A stretch of DNA of 7,640 nucleotides from JAQGMJ01 sp036271855 (GTDB lineage Bacteria; Pseudomonadota; Gammaproteobacteria; Burkholderiales; JAEUOS01). The notes under the pieces were generated by a model. It did not search any database, was not told the origin of the DNA, and saw only the letters and a program-made list of their open reading frames with translations. Made by a program: the position numbers and the translations under genes. Positions 5,035 to 7,640 of this stretch are shown piece after piece (positions within the stretch are counted from its first letter, which is position 1; each line of letters opens with the position of its first letter). The stretch covers positions 1 through 7,640 of the forward strand of contig DATAZV010000535.1 in assembly GCA_036271855.1 (NCBI GenBank). The letters run 5' to 3'.

Positions 5035-5898
5035 ATGCAATTCTGGGTGATTCAGACCCTCAACAGCCTGTCGCTCGGCGGCTTGCTGTTTTTGCTTTCC
5101 TCGGGGTTTTCCCTGATCTTCGGCCTGATGCGCATCGCCAACCTGACGCACGGCGCATTCTTCATGCTGGGTGCCTATATCGGCATCACCATCATGAAAA
5201 ACTGGATTCCCAACCTGTGGCTGGCCACGCTCCTGGGCGGCGTGGCGATCGCGATCATCGGCGGCTTGTTCGAGCGCTTCGTGTTGCGTCCACTCGCCGG
5301 CAATTCGCAAGGCCAGGTGCTGGTGACCCTTGGCGTGTCGCTGATCATCGCCGACCTGTGCCTGATCGTCTGGGGCGGCGACCCGATTCCCATTCCCACG
5401 CCGGAAAGCCTGCGCCTGCCCTTGCGCGTGATGGGCCTGATGTTTCCCGCCTATCGCCTGGCGGTGGTGCTGATCGCCATCCTGGTCGGCATCGCCCTGT
5501 ACCTGCTGATCGAGCGCACCCGCCTGGGGGCGATGATCCGCGCCGGGGTGGACGACATGCAGATGGCGCGCGGCGTCGGCATTCCGGTATCGCGGCTGTT
5601 CACCACCGTGTTTTGCCTGGGCGCGGCGCTGGCCGGCATGGGCGGCATCATCGGCGGGCCGATCTTCTCCGCCTACCCGGGGCTGGACGCCGATATGCTG
5701 CCCCTCGCCTTGATCGTGGTGATTCTCGGTGGTGTCGGCAGCCTGGTGGGCGCTTTTGTCGGCAGCTTCATCATCGGTTTCGTCTACACCTTCGGCATTG
5801 CGCTGCTGCCCGACCTGGCCTACGTCATCCTGTTCCTGCCGATGATCATTGTCATCGCCTTCCGTCCACGCGGGCTGTTCGGCAAGGTGAGTGCATGA
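5035..5898 (+). CDS. livH: LivH-type branched-chain amino acid ABC transporter permease
   Basis: One of the two inner-membrane permeases of a hydrophobic amino acid transporter (HAAT) family ABC importer. The 287 residues match the LivH length (about 285-310). Roughly eight hydrophobic segments run through the protein. FSLIFGLMRIANLTHGAFFM (25-44) is the family's N-terminal signature, with LRPLAG (84-89) after it. GAMIRAGVDDMQMARGVGI (165-183) is the cytoplasmic loop that contacts the ATPase, and LALIVVILGGVGSLVGAFVG is the conserved late helix. The start at 5035 has only a GGGGG-type ribosome binding site, so coupling to the small ORF ending at 5018 is possible. The stop overlaps the livM start (ATGA). 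Substrate specificity (leucine-type amino acids, amides, urea or others) cannot be read from permeases; the symbol denotes family only. Confidence 0.93.
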   Translation: MQFWVIQTLNSLSLGGLLFLLSSGFSLIFGLMRIANLTHGAFFMLGAYIGITIMKNWIPNLWLATLLGGVAIAIIGGLFERFVLRPLAGNSQGQVLVTLGVSLIIADLCLIVWGGDPIPIPTPESLRLPLRVMGLMFPAYRLAVVLIAILVGIALYLLIERTRLGAMIRAGVDDMQMARGVGIPVSRLFTTVFCLGAALAGMGGIIGGPIFSAYPGLDADMLPLALIVVILGGVGSLVGAFVGSFIIGFVYTFGIALLPDLAYVILFLPMIIVIAFRPRGLFGKVSA

Positions 5899-6890
5899 CC
5901 GCAGGCGTACTGGACAAGACCAAGCTGGCCTGGTGGGCGGTGCTGGCGGTGGTGCTGGTGGCCATCCCTTTTCTGATGGGCGATTTTTACATCAACCTGC
6001 TGAGCCAGGTTTTCATCGCGGTGATTTTCGCCGCCAGCCTCAACATGCTGGTGGGCTATGGCGGGTTGACTTCGCTGGGCCATGCGGCCTACCTCGGCGT
6101 GGCCGCCTACCTATCGGCCTGGCTGTTCCTGAAAATGGGCTGGAGCCATCTGGTGACCGCGCCGATGGCAATCGTCGGCACCACCCTGATGGCCTGCGCT
6201 TTCGGCTGGATTGCGCTGCGCGCCACCGGCCTGGGCTTCATGATGCTGACCCTGGCGCTGTCGCAGGTGCTGTGGGGCCTGGCCTATCGCTGGGTGGGGG
6301 TGACCGACGGCGACAACGGCCTGCGCGGCCTGACACGCCCGGCGCCCTTCGGCATCGACCTGGAGAACACCACGGCGTTCTACTTTTTCACCCTGCTCGT
6401 CACCGTGATTGCGCTGGCGATGATCAGCCGTTTCGTCCATTCGCCTTTCGGCGCGGCGCTCAAGGGGACGCGCGACCAGCCGCGGCGCATGAGCGCTCTC
6501 GGGCACAGCGTCTGGATGATCCGCTGGCTCACCTTTGTCTATTCCGGCTTCTGGGGCGCGGTGTCGGGCGTGATGTTCGTCTATTACAACAAGTACATTC
6601 ACCCGAGCTCGATGGCGCTGACCAGCTCGGCCGAGGCCCTGCTGGGCGTGATCGCCGGCGGCTCGGGCACGCTGGCCGGGCCGGTGGTGGGCGCGGCGAT
6701 CGTGGTGCTGCTGAAGAATTACGTGTCAGGCTACGTCGAGCGCTGGAACATGCTTCTGGGCTTCGTCTTCGTGTTCATCGTCGTCTTCATGCCCGAGGGC
6801 CTGGTACCGGGCATGCATCGCCTGTGGAACAAGCTGAGGGCAAAAAAGGCCGTCAGGGACAACGCCGCCGGCGGAGGGGAGAAGGTATGA
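5895..6890 (+). CDS. livM: LivM-type branched-chain amino acid ABC transporter permease
   Basis: The second permease of the same importer, 331 residues and membrane-spanning. The first helix is residues 11-28. LNMLVGYGGLTSLGHAAYLG (49-68) is the LivM hallmark. GLGFMMLTLALSQ (112-124) and the periplasmic TDGDNGLRGL (137-146) follow. SPFGAALKGTRDQPRRMSAL (183-202) is the ATPase-contact loop, and GGSGTLAGPVVGA (255-267) the conserved C-terminal segment. The start is the ATG in the ATGA overlap with livH. The frame stays open far upstream of it, but that part lies inside livH and has no membrane character. The stop overlaps the livG start in the same way, so livH, livM and livG are translationally coupled. 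The tail (314-331) is charged and cytoplasmic. Confidence 0.94.
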   Translation: MTAGVLDKTKLAWWAVLAVVLVAIPFLMGDFYINLLSQVFIAVIFAASLNMLVGYGGLTSLGHAAYLGVAAYLSAWLFLKMGWSHLVTAPMAIVGTTLMACAFGWIALRATGLGFMMLTLALSQVLWGLAYRWVGVTDGDNGLRGLTRPAPFGIDLENTTAFYFFTLLVTVIALAMISRFVHSPFGAALKGTRDQPRRMSALGHSVWMIRWLTFVYSGFWGAVSGVMFVYYNKYIHPSSMALTSSAEALLGVIAGGSGTLAGPVVGAAIVVLLKNYVSGYVERWNMLLGFVFVFIVVFMPEGLVPGMHRLWNKLRAKKAVRDNAAGGGEKV

Positions 6891-7640
6891 GCCCATCCGC
6901 GCAGCCGAACCAGGTCGCCGCCCTCGAGGTGCGCAACCTGAAAAAATCCTTCGGCGGCCTGCCCGCCACCAACGACGTTTCGCTGACGGTGATGCCGGGC
7001 GAGCGCCGCCTGATCATCGGCCCCAATGGCGCCGGCAAGACCACGCTGTTCAACCAGATCGCCGGCGACCTGTTTTGCGACTCCGGTTCGATCCGCCTGT
7101 ACGGCGAAGAGGTGTCGCGTTTCAAGACCCACAAGCGTACCCAGCGCGGGGTGGCGCGCACCTACCAGATCATTACGCTGTTCGGCCGCGACACGCTGGA
7201 ACACAACCTGGTGCTGTCGCTGCTCGGCCTGCTGAAGACGCGCTGGAACAGCTTTGTGCCGCTTTCCGGCAGCAAGCATCTTTACGAGGAGGCGCGGCGC
7301 GTATTGGCCACGGTCGGCCTGGAACACCTGGCCAAACGGGCGATCAGCGAGATTTCCTATGGTGAAAAGCGCCGGGTCGAAATCGCCATGGCGCTGGCGC
7401 AAAAACCCAAATTGCTGCTGCTCGACGAGCCGCTCGCCGGCCTGTCGCGCGAGGAGCGCATGACGGTGAGCAAGTTGGTGGCGGCGATTCCCCGCGACAC
7501 CACGGTGGTGATGATCGAACACGACATGGATGTGGCCCTGGAACTGGCCGACCAGATCACCGTATTGCACTACGGCAAGGTGATCGTCGAAGGCCCGCGC
7601 GCCGAAGTGGTGGCTGACCCCCGCACCAAGGAGGTTTATC
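6887..7640 (+). CDS. livG: LivG-type ABC transporter ATP-binding protein (3' end beyond window)
   Basis: The 251 visible residues are nearly the whole protein (LivG is usually 250-260 residues); the frame is open at the right edge. This ATPase powers the LivH/LivM permease pair on the cytoplasmic face. Walker A is GPNGAGKTT (45-53), the Q-loop Gln94 lies in ARTYQ, the signature is SYGEK (157-161, the HAAT version of LSGGQ), Walker B is LLLLDEP (176-182) with Glu181, the D-loop is AGLS (184-187), and His212 is the switch histidine. All catalytic elements are intact. The start is the ATG in the ATGA overlap with livM, preceded by a strong purine-rich site (GGAGGGGAGAAGG, 6873-6885). livF and a periplasmic binding protein would be expected beyond the edge. 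Confidence 0.95.
   Translation, partial: MSPSAQPNQVAALEVRNLKKSFGGLPATNDVSLTVMPGERRLIIGPNGAGKTTLFNQIAGDLFCDSGSIRLYGEEVSRFKTHKRTQRGVARTYQIITLFGRDTLEHNLVLSLLGLLKTRWNSFVPLSGSKHLYEEARRVLATVGLEHLAKRAISEISYGEKRRVEIAMALAQKPKLLLLDEPLAGLSREERMTVSKLVAAIPRDTTVVMIEHDMDVALELADQITVLHYGKVIVEGPRAEVVADPRTKEVY

Noticed and set aside
3432..5036. Long open frame of 534 codons on the minus strand opposite the hydrolase
   Set aside because: It is antisense to a clear S15/CocE hydrolase, has low-complexity Arg/His/Ala-rich composition and no recognisable domain.
5217..5894. 226-codon in-frame extension upstream of livM
   Set aside because: It lies inside livH, lacks membrane segments and is Arg/His/Pro-rich. livM starts at the ATGA overlap, where hydrophobic character and family similarity begin.

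Overview
The window looks like chromosomal DNA of a GC-rich betaproteobacterium, probably Burkholderiales-like. The evidence is the dense GC-rich coding, betaproteobacterial-looking tRNA genes with encoded CCA ends, and the style of the glutamyl-tRNA synthetase and Liv-type ABC genes. No genus can be named from sequence alone. There are no mobile elements, no CRISPR array and no rRNA.

Left part (1-2025), a translation island. A few codons of an upstream gene end at 34. A tRNA-Val(CAC) gene lies on the minus strand with its own sigma-70 promoter and terminator. Divergent to it is gltX (glutamyl-tRNA synthetase), followed by tRNA-Ala(GGC) and tRNA-Glu(UUC) behind a consensus-like promoter. The block closes with a strong bidirectional terminator. 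tRNA-Glu is the substrate of GltX, and tRNA-Val and tRNA-Ala genes also flank gltX in E. coli.

Middle part (2026-3119). A minus-strand beta-hydroxyacid dehydrogenase family gene (NAD(P)-dependent oxidoreductase) converges on the same terminator. A 184-bp divergent intergenic region separates it from the next gene. This region holds candidate promoters for the rightward genes, one with a perfect 6-4-6 inverted repeat filling its spacer, which is the best operator candidate here.

Right part (3120-7640), a likely uptake-and-hydrolysis operon. It begins with a CocE/NonD (X-Pro dipeptidyl-peptidase S15-like) hydrolase. After a 166-nt gap with a GC hairpin and a 23-codon ORF with a good ribosome binding site come livH, livM and livG-type branched-chain amino acid/amide ABC transporter genes, joined by ATGA stop-start overlaps. 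livG runs off the right edge. No substrate-binding protein or livF is in view. The hydrolase may act on what the transporter imports (amide, ester or short peptide); this is inferred from position only.

No wholly new system is evident. The most promising leads are the hydrolase with a Gly where the family's catalytic Asp normally sits, its link to the Liv transporter, the operator-like dyad, and the small ORF before livH.
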